Positions 11,547 through 22,544 of a DNA stretch of 64,000 bases are shown here, piece after piece. The stretch's first letter is position 1, and every line of letters begins with the position of its first letter. Origin of the DNA: Beroe forskalii (lineage: Eukaryota > Ctenophora > Nuda > Beroida > Beroidae); the NCBI GenBank assembly GCA_011033025.1, contig WFMF01000174.1:291806-355805 (forward strand), given 5' to 3'. Under the pieces are notes generated by a model. It did not search any database, had not been told where the DNA came from, and saw nothing but the letters and a program-made list of their open reading frames with translations. The position numbers and the translations under genes are program-made.

Positions 11547-14500
11547 ACGAGCGAATTACTGCGGGAGACTCCCGGGAGTCCTCCGGGAGCCCTCCGGGAG
11601 TACTCCGAGAGTCCTCCGAGAGTACTCCGAGAGTCCTCCGAGAGTCCTCCGGGAGTACTCCGGGAGTACTCCGGGAGTACTCCGAGAGTCCCCCGGGAGT
11701 CCCCCGGGAGTCCCCCGGGAGTCCTACGGGAGTCCTACGGGAGTACCACGGGAGTGCCACGGGAGTACCCCGGGAGTCCCCCGGGAGTCCTACGGGAGTA
11801 CCCCGGGAGTCCCCCGGGAGTCCTACGGGAGTACCCCGGGAGTCCCCCGGGAGTCCTACGGGAGTACCACGGGAGTGCCACGGGAGTACCCCGGGAGTGC
11901 CACGGGAGTACCACAGGAGTCCTACGGGAGTACCCCGGGAGTCCTACGGGAGTACCCCGGGAGTCCCCGGGAGTCCTACGGGAGTCCCACGGGAGTCCTA
12001 CGGGAGTACCCCGGGAGGATTACCACGTGAGAAATTTTTTATAGAACACTTGCCTGATCAGGGCCATAGCGGTTTAAATCCTCACTTGCCTTGCGGGCTC
12101 TGGCCAAACCGGATACATCCTCGGGCAGTATGCCAAAATGGACCTGATAGGCGTGTCTATGTATTCAGATGTAGTGATTTTTTAGTACGATCAAAGGAGG
12201 TGGGAGGAGGTGGCGAGGAAGCGGGTAGTGATGGAGGTGGGGATGCTGATGAGGGAGACAAATTCGGTGAGGAGAACATCATCTGTATTCTGCCCGAGGA
12301 TGTATCCGGTTTTGGCCAGAGCCCGCAAGGCAAGTGAGGATTTAAACTGATATGGCCCTGATCAGGCAAGTGTTCTATAAAAAATTTCTCCCGTGGTAAT
12401 CCTCCCGGGGTACTCCCGTAGGACTCCCGTGGGACTCCCGGGGTACTCCCGTAGGACTCCCGGGGGACTCCCGTAGGACTCCCGGGGGACTCCCGTAGGA
12501 CTCCCGGGTGACTCCCGGGGTACTCCCGTAGGACTCCCGGGGTACTCCCGTAAGACTCCCGTGGCACTCCCCGCACTCCCGGGGTACTCCCGTGGCACTC
12601 CCGTGGCACTCCCGGGGCACTCCCGTGGCACTCCCGTGGCACTCCCGTGGTACTCCCGTGGTACTCCCGTAGGACTCCCGGGGGACTCCCGGGGGACTCC
12701 CGGGGTACTCCCGTAGGACTCCCGGGGGACTCCCGGGGTACTCCCGTAGGACTCCCGTGGTACTCTCGTGGCACTCCCGGGGCACTCCCGTGGTACTCCC
12801 GTTGTACTCCCGTAGGACTCCCGGGGGACTCCCGGGGGACTCCCGGGGGACTCCCGGGGTACTCCCGTGGCACTCCCCGCACTCCCGGGGTACTCCCGTG
12901 GCACTCCCGTGGCACTCCCGGGGCACTCCCGGGGTACTCCCGTAGGACTCCCGGGGGACTCCCGGGGTACTCCCGTAGGACTCCCGGGGTACTCCCGTAG
13001 GACTCCCGTGGTACTCCCGCTTACCTTCCAAAAGTGGGTAGCAGGAGTAGCACTGCTACCGAGGGGATTTTTTTCAAAACCGAGGGGATTTTCAAGTCAA
13101 GATGCACGCACGCGCAGCGTGCGTGCCTCGCCAAAATCTCGAAAAAAAATTGATAAAAATTGTATTCATTTGCAACTAATGCGTTCTAATACGTAACAAC
13201 GTAGATCAATTGTAACTGTAAAGATGCATATGTGAAGGGAATACAATCATACAAAGGGACGTGAGGGGAAGTGATCATAAGGTGAGGGGAAGCGGCTAGT
13301 GAAGCAAGGGGAAGTGAAGTAGAGGGGAAGATGGTGTGATGGTCAGATGGACTGAGGGGAATAAAGTGACGTTAACTGAATGAAAGTAAGGGGACTTTAG
13401 CAACTAAGATGAGGGGAAGTGTGGTGAGGGGAATTTACTAATTAAGGTTAGGGGAAGTATGGTGAGGGGAATTAACTAATTAAGGTGAGGGGAAGTATGG
13501 TGAGGGGAATTATGGTGAGGGGAATTAACTAATTAAGGTGAGGGGAAGAATGGTGAGGGGAAGTATGGTGAGGGGAATTATGGTTATTTGTGATGAGATG
13601 TAAGGTGAGGGGAAAAGAGGTGAGGGAAAAGCGATATTCCACACACGAGGTAAGTACTGACCATTTTAAACTTTTGTAATAGTTCAATGATAAATAATCA
13701 ATAGAAAACACCTTTGGCAAGAAAAGGAATGTTAATCAAATTAAACATTACCAGATTGATCTCAGAGGCAGACTCACGCACAAAACCTTAAAAATTTTTA
13801 GCCTGCGGCGGGCTGTTTTAACTCAGTAATGTCACTAAATTGATCCTAGCCGCAATCTAAGGCATAAAGAAACCTTCACAATTTTTACCTACCGCTGGCT
13901 GTTTTTTAATCACATTATACAATAAATAGATTGATGTTAGAGGCAGATTCAGGTGGAAAACCTTTAAAATTTTCGCCGGCGGCGGGCTGCACTGATAGAA
14001 TTTTGCCACTTAATTGATCCTACACAATCTCAGGTGTAAAACTTTCACAATTTTGCCTATGGCTGGCTTTTTAATCACATTATCTATTAACTAAATTGAT
14101 CTTAGAGGCAGATTCATGTGCAAAACCCTGAAATTTCGCCTGCGGCGCGGGCTGTTGTGATCCTATTATGCCACTAAATTGATCCTAGACACAATTTAGG
14201 GTATGAAACCTTCACAATTTTTGCCTACCGCTGGCTGTTTTAATCACATTATACAATAAATAGATTGATGTTAGAGGCAGATTCAGGTGCAAAACCTTAA
14301 AAATTTTCGCCTGCAGCAGGCTGCACTGATAGAATTTTGCCACTTAATTGATCCTACACAATCTCAGGTGTAAAACTTTCATAGTTTTTGCCTATGGCTG
14401 GCTGTTTTAATCACATTATACATCAACTAAATTGATCTTAGAGGCAGATTCATGTGCAAAACCTTGAAAATTTTCGCCTGCGGCGGGCTGTACTTAATTG

Positions 14501-14790
14501 CCACTTAATTGACTCTTGGCTCCGAGCAAGCTTGAAACCGAGGGGATTTTGAAATCTGCTACCGAGGGGATTTTCCTTTTTGGAAGGTAAGTACTCCCGT
14601 GGCACTCCCGGGGTACTCCCGTGGCACTCCCGTGGTACTCCCGTAGGACTCCCGGGGGACTCCCGGGGTACTCCCGTAGGACTCCCGTGGCACTCCCGTG
14701 GTACTCCCGTAGGACCCCCGTAGGACTCCCGGGGGACTCCCGGGGGACTCCCGGAGGACTCCCGGGAGTCTCCCGCAGTAATTCGCTCGT
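11547..14790. mobile_element. Foldback element with CGGGAGT-repeat arms
   Basis: Present in intron 8 of copy A and absent from copy B. Outer ends are inverted: ACGAGCGAATTACTGCGGGA at 11547 and its complement ending at 14790. The left arm (11562-12027) is an array of CGGGAGTCC/CGGGAGTAC-type units. The right arm (12399-13019 and 14592-14775) is the inverted array. Between them, 12023-12120 and 12290-12395 are a further inverted pair around a unique core of about 170 bp. The long ORFs here (repeating GVPRESPGS-like peptides) are translations of the array and not genes. A second transposon (13020-14591) sits inside the right arm. No transposase is seen. Confidence 0.75.
13020..14591 (+). mobile_element. 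Non-autonomous TIR transposon, hAT-like (copy 1)
   Basis: Terminal inverted repeats CTTACCTTCCAAAA ... TTTTGGAAGGTAAG, flanked by an 8-bp direct repeat TACTCCCG (13012-13019, 14592-14599). The host is itself repetitive here, but copy 2 (59054-60691) has its own 8-bp duplication. Subterminal ACCGAGGGGATTTT motifs occur twice at each end in the same orientation. The interior has an array of GGTGAGGGGAA units (13255-13620) and alternating repeats with GGCAGATTCA and GCCTGCGGCGGGCTG (13740-14500). No transposase ORF. 8-bp duplications point to the hAT or P superfamilies; the ends do not decide which. Confidence 0.8.
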
Positions 14791-15763
14791 ATGACCGACC
14801 ATGCTTCATGGTCATGAAGCATGGTCATACTGAAGCATGGTGTCATGCTTCATTCATGAAGAAATTACGTAGCGGCAGTTTTTAGTTTATTTGCCGCATT
14901 CTTTCTCATATCACGGGTTTCATAGCAAAGACTTAAAGAACGCTAAAAAACCGCCGCAAATCAACACAACCAGATCCTTTTTGTACTGTACTGTAGATAT
15001 CGAAATTTATTCAAATATCAGGCGAATCATGGTGTACTTGCTGGGCTTTCACCCCCTTTTGGTGACTTCAATAGTTGGATTTAGTATGTACTGTGAAGGT
15101 AAGTACTGATTAGAAGCAAATATTTCTTTTTTCGCGAAATCATTGTTCTATTTCTAACGTGATAAATTAGAAGAACCCTTACAAACGTTTCTCACACTCC
15201 CATCTTAATCTCCCATCTTCTCCTTTATCAGGTAGAGCCTGAGCAGCCGGAAGAAGAACCTGAACCCCCGGCCCCCGAACCAGCCAGGCCTGCTGCTCCT
15301 AAACGTATTGCCAGCAAGAAGAACGTGAGAAAAGACAGACCCAAGGGCAAGGAACCCAGGCCTGAGAGCATCAGTAAGTGGATTCAGTGTTAAATGCATC
15401 GCATTGAATTACAAAACTAAAGAAACTGCTATTCAAACTTGTCTTCAAAACTGACTCGAAATGTATACCTAGCAAACTCCTGTGAACATATAAGTCCTCT
15501 TTTCCCTGTGCCCTGATATCTCTAAGAAATCCACTAAGTCCCTTACCTCATTTAAACCCTTCAGTTGATCAGGTAGCAATCTCTTCTGCCTCCGATTGAT
15601 CAGATAATTTGCCATTCCCTTAATACCTAAAACCTCGTATAAACTATAACCCCAACATATTATGACTACACAATTCGTGCTAGCCTCTTATCTTTTCAAA
15701 TCAACCATTTGACTACTTGATGCCCCAAAGGGTTACCACCTGGTACCCGGTAAGGGGTTGTTG

Positions 15764-16722
15764 CAGACTAGTAGACTGTAGACTAGTAGACTAGCAGACT
15801 AGTAGACTAGTAGACTAGTAGACTAGTAGACTAGCAGACTAGAAGACTAGTAGACTAGTAGACTAGTAGACTAGTAGACTAGTAGACTAGTAGACTAGTA
15901 GACTAGTAGACTAGCAGACTAGTAGACTAGTAGACTAGTAGACTAGTAGACTAGTAGACTAGACTAGTAGACTAGTACTCAAGTAGACTAGTAGACTAGT
16001 AGACTAGTAGACTAGTAGACTAGTAGACTAGTAGACTAGCAGACTAGTAGACTAGAAGACTAGTAGACTAGTAGACTAGTAGACTAGCAGACTAGTAGAC
16101 CAGCAGACTAGTAGACCAGCAGACCAGTAGACTACAACTAGAGACTAGAAGACCAGCAGACCAGCAGACCAGCAGACTAGTAGACTAGTAGACTAGTAGA
16201 CTAGTAGACTAGTAGACTAGTAGACTAGTACTCAAGTAGACTAGTAGACCAGTAGACCAGTAGACCAGCAGACCAGTAGACCAGCAGACTAGCAGACCAG
16301 TGAAAACAGGCAGACCAGCAGACCAGACTAGTGAACTAGTAGACCAGTAGACCAGCAGACCAGCAGACCAGCAGACCAGCAGACTAGTAGACCAGCAGAC
16401 TAGCAAGACCAGCAGACCAGCTAGACCAGTAGACCAGTAGACTAGCAGACTAGTAGACCAGGCAGACAAGTAGACCAGTAGACTAGTAGACTAGACTAGT
16501 AGACTAGTAGACTAGTAGACTAGCAGACTAGAGACTAGTAGACTAGCAGACTAGTAGACCAGTAGAACTAGTAGACCAGAAGACTAGTAGACTAGAAGAC
16601 TAGTAGACTAGCAGACCAGCGTTAAGACCAGTGGGACCAGAAGACTAACAGGACCAGTAGACCAGTAGACTAGTAGACTAGTAGACCAGTCTACTAGTAG
16701 ACCAGTAGACCAGTAGACCAGC
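15764..16722 (+). repeat. 10-bp minisatellite in intron 9 (copy A)
   Basis: About 950 bp of tandem TAGACTAGTA-type units with variants such as CAGACCAG. The copy B equivalent (34995-35101) is only about 100 bp. ORFs of the type LLVYWSTGL on the minus strand are translations of the array. Confidence 0.9.
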
Positions 16723-16766
16723 AGGTGCAGCAGAACACTCCCATGGAGATTAAATACAACACCCCT

Positions 16767-17187
16767 GCAAAGTGTTGTGATGGTCTGTGGATATTACGCG
16801 ACCCCCACCCCCTCCAGTTGACCAGGTAGCAAAGTGTCGTGATGGTCTGTGGATATTGCACTAAAACCCCACCCCTCACTTGACCAGGTAGCAAAGTGTC
16901 GTGATGGTCTGTGGATATTGCACTAAAACCCCACCCCTCACTTGACCAGGTAGCAAAGTGTCGTGATGGTCTGTGGATATTGCACTAAACCCCATCCTCA
17001 CTTGACCAGGTAGCAAAGTGTCGTGATGGTCTGTGGATATTGCACTAAAACCCCATCCCTCACTTGACCAGGTAGCAAAGTGTCGTGATGGTCTGTGGAT
17101 ATTGCACTAAAACCCCATCCCTCAGTTGACCAAGTAGCAAAGTGTCGTGATGGTCTGTGGATATTGCACTAAAACCCCACCCCTCAG
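16767..17187 (+). repeat. 62-bp exon 10 acceptor minisatellite (copy A)
   Basis: About seven units that each hold CACTAAAACCCCACCCCTCAG followed by TTGACCAAGTAGCAA. This is the branch point, pyrimidine tract, AG acceptor and first bases of exon 10. The last unit passes directly into the real exon at 17188. Extra units continue into GATGGTCTGTGGATATTG instead of exon sequence. Confidence 0.9.
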
Positions 17188-18175
17188 TTGACCAAGTAGC
17201 AATTCCTCAACCGCCTCCTCGCTCCACCTCCCAAGTAAGCTCTACAAGGGGAGAGAGTGCTGGGGCTTCTGGGGCGTCAGACAACAACTCAGGGGATGAT
17301 AACATCTACGATGACCCCTGGCATTCAGTGGATATGCTGCCTCAGCCTCCACCGCCCGGTAGCTTTTCTTTTGTTTGTATTTCAATCTACAAACTACAGT
17401 ACAGAATTGCTCTAGTTTGTACCGTTAGGGTTAGGAGAGAAGCCCTTGCGGTTTTGGGTTCCCATAAGGGCTTTGAAGTTAAATGAAATGAATAAGTGGA
17501 GGATTTGATGCTTTGATGTGACATTAATAGAACAGTGAGGAATAAACAGGGATCTTGTGATATATGAAACAATGGAATAAGCGAAAAATTGTAGGGTTGA
17601 GAAATATAAAAATTTGTTTCATTGTGTGTCTGTTTTAATAACCTTCATGTTAATGGTATTCCTCATTTACTCGTTTAATAACTGAGTGCCTTGTTAGATA
17701 AGATTAATCCAAATATTATTGATGGTGGTCGGAGGTCTCTCTTACTTTTCCCAATGATTTGTACGTTGTTTTGTGTTTCATTTGATATACTCGACGCACC
17801 GTGACATCACTGATATCACGAGACTGCTCCACGTCATCAATCCCGGGACAACCTTTGAGAGAAAATGTTGAGGCACATTCCATTAGATGAGCCTGATATA
17901 TTTAATGTATATGTTATTATATATGTTATTTGAATTGAATGTTGTAAACCCGTGATGGAAGTTATTTACTGAAACACGTACTAAGCTCTTGCTGAGAAGA
18001 GTGAAGGATTTAGGTAGATCTCTACCCCTGCTCAAGAAGAATCTCCTCCACCGTGATTCTTAGCTACTCCTTGTTCTTGCCCATTCTGGGATGCTTCACT
18101 ACCAATATGAATTTCAAATGTAAACTGAACAATGAAAGTTTTCTCTCGCAGAAATATCACTTCCACGAAATTTTT

Positions 18176-19118
18176 TCCCTCCCCATTGGCATTTTTGTGT
18201 ATACAAAAAGGCAAATGAGAGGGTTGGCAGAGATCGTGGTTTGGGAAGGTGAGAAATAGGATATGTGTATATCAGGTCGAGGTTTGCAATACAACTACTG
18301 TAATTTCTTGAAAGTGCCCGGATTGCTCCTTTATAATATCAGTCGCGAAAATGTCCCTCCGTCCGTCCGTCCCCTTTTCACACAAATCTTCAAAATCACG
18401 AATTTCCTAATTCATGAAGCTTTCGGTTGTCAAAAATTTTAATCTCATACGTTGACCAGGCCCATCCGTGCCACATTCCTAGTCACTAAAGTTTCCATAT
18501 CGACCAAATCTAATGTCCTGGAAATTGATTTTCATTTCGACTATTTCAAACACAAAACACGATTTTTTCGCCAAAAAGATATTGACTGAGTAAATGTGAA
18601 GAAGGCTTGCCAAATTTGACTATTCTTTGAGAAATTATGTGGAAAATTGAATCAATATCACAATAAAAAACTGAAATTTTACACGTATTGTTACACATTA
18701 TTAACATGTCATTTCACGACTTCGTAGCGTAATCGGTTAGCGCGTCCGACTTTGTAGTACTGGCACGCTAGAGTTCACGGGTTCAAGCCCCACTATAGTC
18801 AAATTTCAAATTTTTATTTTCTTAGCTTATCTTCAGTTTTCTGATAGCAAAAAATGATCCTGTATAGCCCAACCAGTTCATCAGAAAGGTTTTAAATCAG
18901 GTCACAGAAAATCTTCAGTAATAAGTTTAATTCAGCAGTTAGATTTCGAAATACACGATGGCACGATACTCAAATAAGCATGTTGCCCAGGTCTTTAAGA
19001 CTAGAATTTCCAAAATGTTGAGTTACAAGACATCAAGCTTCGCGGGGGAGGGAAATTAAGCGCCTGCATACGGTCCACGGGAACAACAATAATTGCGTCG
19101 GTGCAGGCGCAATTCTTG
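18176..19118. other. Copy-A-specific segment in intron 10
   Basis: Copy B passes straight from CACGAAATTTTT to AAATGTTTGG (about 43700), whereas copy A has about 940 bp between these points. It includes a tRNA-like sequence (18718-18800) and no credible ORF. It may be an insertion in A or a deletion in B; no clear terminal repeats were found. Confidence 0.55.
18718..18800 (+). repeat. tRNA-like sequence (pseudo-tRNA or SINE head)
   Basis: Contains a perfect A-box (TAGCGTAATCGG) and a perfect B-box (GGTTCAAGCCC) at tRNA spacing. The acceptor stem pairs only at its outer four positions and the T stem is weak. The anticodon arm is not clearly foldable (a GTA triplet is present). More likely a tRNA-derived repeat or pseudogene than a working tRNA. 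Confidence 0.45.
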
Positions 19119-19372
19119 TTAAATGTTTGGAACCTCTGGCTTCTGAGGGCTGCGCCCCAAGACCCCTTCCCTGTAGAAAATGCCCAACCTATTAATCTGC
19201 TACTAGCATTTTCAAACGAGGTGGCGTGAAGCGCCGCCGATCAGTGAGCTACAATTAAACCAAACTGAAGGAAATTTCTCGGTAAAAAAATATTATCTGC
19301 AGCCCGTAGGACGAGGGTCTAAACAGATTTGAAACCGATCAGGCAAGTGTCTATGTAATATAGGGTCAGTGG

Positions 19373-19434
19373 TGTAGTGGTATCGAGTTGAGCACAGGAT
19401 CGAAGGATCCCGGGCTCGATTCCCGGCCAGCGCC
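19373..19434 (+). repeat. tRNA-derived SINE-like element (copy A)
   Basis: TGGTGTAGTGGTA (A-box-like) and CCGGGCTCGATTCCCGG (B-box within a perfect 5-bp T stem) resemble the Gly/Glu/Asp tRNA group. The first seven bases do not pair with the 3' arm as a proper acceptor stem. It is followed by about 200 bp shared with copy B, so it predates the duplication. Confidence 0.45.
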
Positions 19435-20023
19435 ACTGAGCTAAGGGTGAGAGATTCATCTTGAGCCTATGCAGCCCGACGGTTCACTCAGCCGAGCGTA
19501 CAGGTAACTGTGCGGGAGGGTTTAATGAGGAGCTGCCCATTGCAACGAAGTCTCGAGCGAAGAAAGTATGGATTACACTTCCTTAACCGTCACTGGCTTC
19601 ATTTCACTTGAATCCTTCGATTCCTGTCATTGGCCGTACGGCTGTTGGAATAGAAGTAAAACCTTCAAAATAAGATGAAAACTTCAGATCCCAGAAGATT
19701 CTATAAAGCTATAATATTTCCAAACACTACTCTATCTCCCTTTGAACAACATATAAACTTTCAGAAGAGACGTATGATAACGACAGTAGTGGCGAGGACC
19801 CGGCAGGGGCGGAGGACGACGCCACTCTGCGGAGCGACGCCGCGCCGCCGCACCGGCCGCCACGCAGCGAGCCACCCCGGAGCCCCGCTGAGCCGCCCAA
19901 GAAACCGCCGGCGCCGCCCCGGAGACAGCCCCAGCAGCAGCAGCAGTCTCCTCAGCCACCCCCTCACCTGCCCCCACCCAGCCCGCCAAGTACGGGGAGT
20001 TGTTTGAAGTTCCAGTGATATAT

Positions 20024-20414
20024 CTTATTGGCCCTTATTTGACCGGCCCTTAAGGACAAAACGACTTTGAGATTTTTGTCCAAAGGGCCGGTTTAAAAAT
20101 GGCCGGTTAAAATGGGGCTGATTAAATTAAAGGCCAATTAATTAAAGCCAAATGAAACTATTATTACTTGGCTTATGCACTGTTAAATTCATTTTACCGT
20201 CATTATATAACACAGATAGTGGCCTAAATCATGATAATAGACCGGGATTTAGGTTTTTGATGCAATATGCTCAGTATAAATTGGTTTTCGTGGCTCTTTT
20301 TGGCAACTGCTTGAAAAATTTTTGTCCAAGGGCCCGGTTAAAATGGCTCAAAAATGGTTCGATTTTTGTCCATAGGGCCGGTTAAAAAAGGCCGGCTAAA
20401 TAGAGGCCAATAAG
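20024..20414. mobile_element. MITE with CTTATTGGCC ends in intron 11 of copy A
   Basis: Absent from copy B. Termini CTTATTGGCCCTTATTTGAC and GAGGCCAATAAG are inverted, with internal GGGCCGG...CCGGCCC inverted blocks. It is bracketed by a 21-bp direct duplication of host sequence (20001-20021 and 20421-20441) that occurs once in copy B. A relative lies at 63433-63573. Too short to encode a transposase. Confidence 0.65.
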
Positions 20415-21153
20415 GTATCGTGTTTGAAGTTCCAGTGATATCCCGTACCTCAATCATATCGTCTAAAAGTTCAGATATCACATTTGGCGTTGTTTGTTGA
20501 CTCCCACCGCTGATTTCCCCTCTAAAAAGCTATAACCACTCCCTCTCACTCCCTCCCACTCCCCCACTTACCCCTCCTCTTGGCAGGTGCTTCAGGTCCC
20601 CAAGCCCCGCCGCTGCCCCCTCGCACTGCCTCGATGCGGGTTCCTGGTGCCCCGGCCCCTCCCAGATCCCGCTTCTTTACCAAGATCTTCAGCGGGTGCC
20701 CTCTCAACATCAACTGTGCTGGGGTATGTTATTCCCATCCTGGCCAGGGCGGTTATTTTTATTAATGTACTGTTCCCACTGGCTTGCCTTTGTAATAAGC
20801 AGGCATTGAGCAGGCGCAATTCTTGTTATTTTGAGAATTGTTACCCGACTTAGCTAAATTAATGAATATTGACAGAATATATTATACCAACTTTGCCCAA
20901 TTTTGTCGTTTACCGTTAGTGGTATTAGGATATAGTCAAAGCATACGTGGACCCACCCATCTCGAGATGACACGTACTAAGTCCTAATCCTCCCCCAGGT
21001 CTGGACCCACCCATCTCGAGATGACACGTACGTGCTCCTGGCTACTGAGCAAGGCCTCTACACCCTCAACACAGCTACTAAAGACGATCCTACCATGATC
21101 ATACTGAGCAGCAAGCGTGTCACGTGGCTCAGCGTCTACGATAACAGCAACAC

Positions 21154-21967
21154 GTGAGTAGTGATGTGTTACCAGGCAACACCTGAATAGTGATGTGTTG
21201 CCAGGCAACACGTGAGTAGTGATGTGTTACCAGGCAACACGTGAGTAGTGATGTGTTACCAGGCAACACGTGAGTAGTGATGTGTTACCAGGCAACACGT
21301 GAGTAGTGATGTGTTACCAGGCAACACGTGAGTAGTGATGTGTTACCAGGCAACACGAGTAGTGATGTGTTACCAGGCCAACGTGAGTAGTGATGTGTTA
21401 CCAGGCAACACCTGAATAGTGATGTGTTACCAGGCAACACGTGAGTAGTGATGTGTTACCAGGCAACACGTGAGTAGTGATGTGTTACCAGGCAACACGT
21501 GAGTAGTGATGTGTTACAAGGCAACACGTGAGTAGTGATGTGTTACCAGGCAACACGTGAGTAGTGATGTGTTACCAGGCAACACGTGAGTAGTGATGTG
21601 TTGCAGGCAACACGTGAGTAGTGATGTGTTACCAGGCAACACGTTAGTAGTGATGTGTTACCAGGCAACACGTGAGTAGTGATGTGTTACCAGGCAACAC
21701 GTGAGTAGTGATGTGTTACCAGGCAACACCTGAATAGTGATGTGTTACCAGGCAACACCTGAATAGTGATGTGTTACCAGGCAACACGTGAGTAGTGATG
21801 TGTTACCAGGCAACACCTGAATAGTGATGTGTTACCAGGCAACACGTGAGTAGTGATGTGTTACCAGGCAACACGTGAGTAGTGATGTGTTACCAGGCAA
21901 CACGTGTTACCAGGTAGTGATGTGTTACCAGGCAACACCTGAATAGTGATGTGTTACCAGGCAACAC
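21154..21967 (+). repeat. 29-bp exon 13 donor minisatellite (copy A)
   Basis: About 28 units, each containing GCAACAC|GTGAGTAG, the exact 3' end and 5' splice donor of exon 13, followed by GATGTGTTACCAG. Several variants read ACCTGAATAG. The array starts exactly at the exon 13 donor and ends in unrelated AT-rich DNA, so no exon 14 follows in this copy. Confidence 0.92.
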
Positions 21968-22544
21968 TTATTTTATTTGAATATCATGACAACAGTTTTA
22001 ATTTCTATATAATGTATCAATTATTTATATAATATGATATATAATTATTATTTATAATTTCTGCTGTTTTCGTTAATTCAGCCTGTATTTTATTTATTTA
22101 TTAATTTTAATTAAATTATTTTGTAATACTATGGATATTTGGCAGCTACTTTATTTCAAGTGCTATTTGATTTCAATTTAATTTAATTTAATCAACCTTG
22201 TTGAAGTTGTACCAAAGGTGATATTCAAGTTATTAGACAGATATTTCCCTCACCAGCAACACAAAGCAATTGATATTAAATTTGTATAACTACCTAAAAC
22301 CTAAAATTTATTTGTATTAGGTTACTTAAATTATTACGTCATGTTACCCTATTAATATTATAATGATATATGTATATTTGCTTTTATGTTGTATATATGG
22401 TTCTTATTTTCATACCTAGTTAGGTACTAACCTATTTATAATTCATCACATTCATATGTTACCTAATTTTCATTGATGATGTTTGGTTGAAATGGTGTAA
22501 AATATAACATTTTATTGTTTTATTAACATTTTATTGTTTTATTA
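21968..22544. other. AT-rich spacer with fragment of a TIR-element family
   Basis: No gene. Positions about 22395-22545 match, in inverse orientation, the interior of the element at 54870-56664 (55945-55995 and 54985-55107). Here the two parts are contiguous, giving an uninterrupted version of the site that carries a Helitron at 55108-55952. Confidence 0.55.

Larger units (their letters stand above)
8920..21153 (+). pseudogene. MAP4K copy A: truncated, frameshifted duplicate
   Basis: Thirteen exons match copy B: 8920-9038, 9173-9259, 9367-9469, 9712-9839, 9995-10110, 10632-10702, 10820-10943, 11293-11443, 15232-15373, 17188-17358, 19765-19989, 20587-20723, 20999-21153. All have GT-AG borders and lengths equal to copy B, except exon 1 (119 against 120 nt) and exon 11 (3 nt shorter, in frame). 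The missing base is in an A-run just before the glycine-rich loop, so the frame is lost at about residue 30. Exons 14-17 are absent: the exon 13 donor array runs into unrelated AT-rich DNA and a LINE. The kinase, if ever made, would lack most of the CNH domain. Either a decaying tandem duplicate or a mis-assembled allele with a base error. Confidence 0.8.

Noticed and set aside
11384-13196. ORFs of 87-317 codons with GVPRESPGS-type repeats
   Set aside because: Products of the CGGGAGT arrays of the foldback element; open on both strands and in several frames, and absent from copy B.
16209-16469. Minus-strand Leu/Trp/Ser-rich ORF
   Set aside because: Translation of the TAGACTAGTA array.
19675-20007. 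ORF starting MKTSDPRRFY as a separate gene, and the minus-strand Ala/Gly-rich ORFs opposite
   Set aside because: GC-rich exon 11 of MAP4K read in other frames; the kinase frame has matching splice sites and phase.
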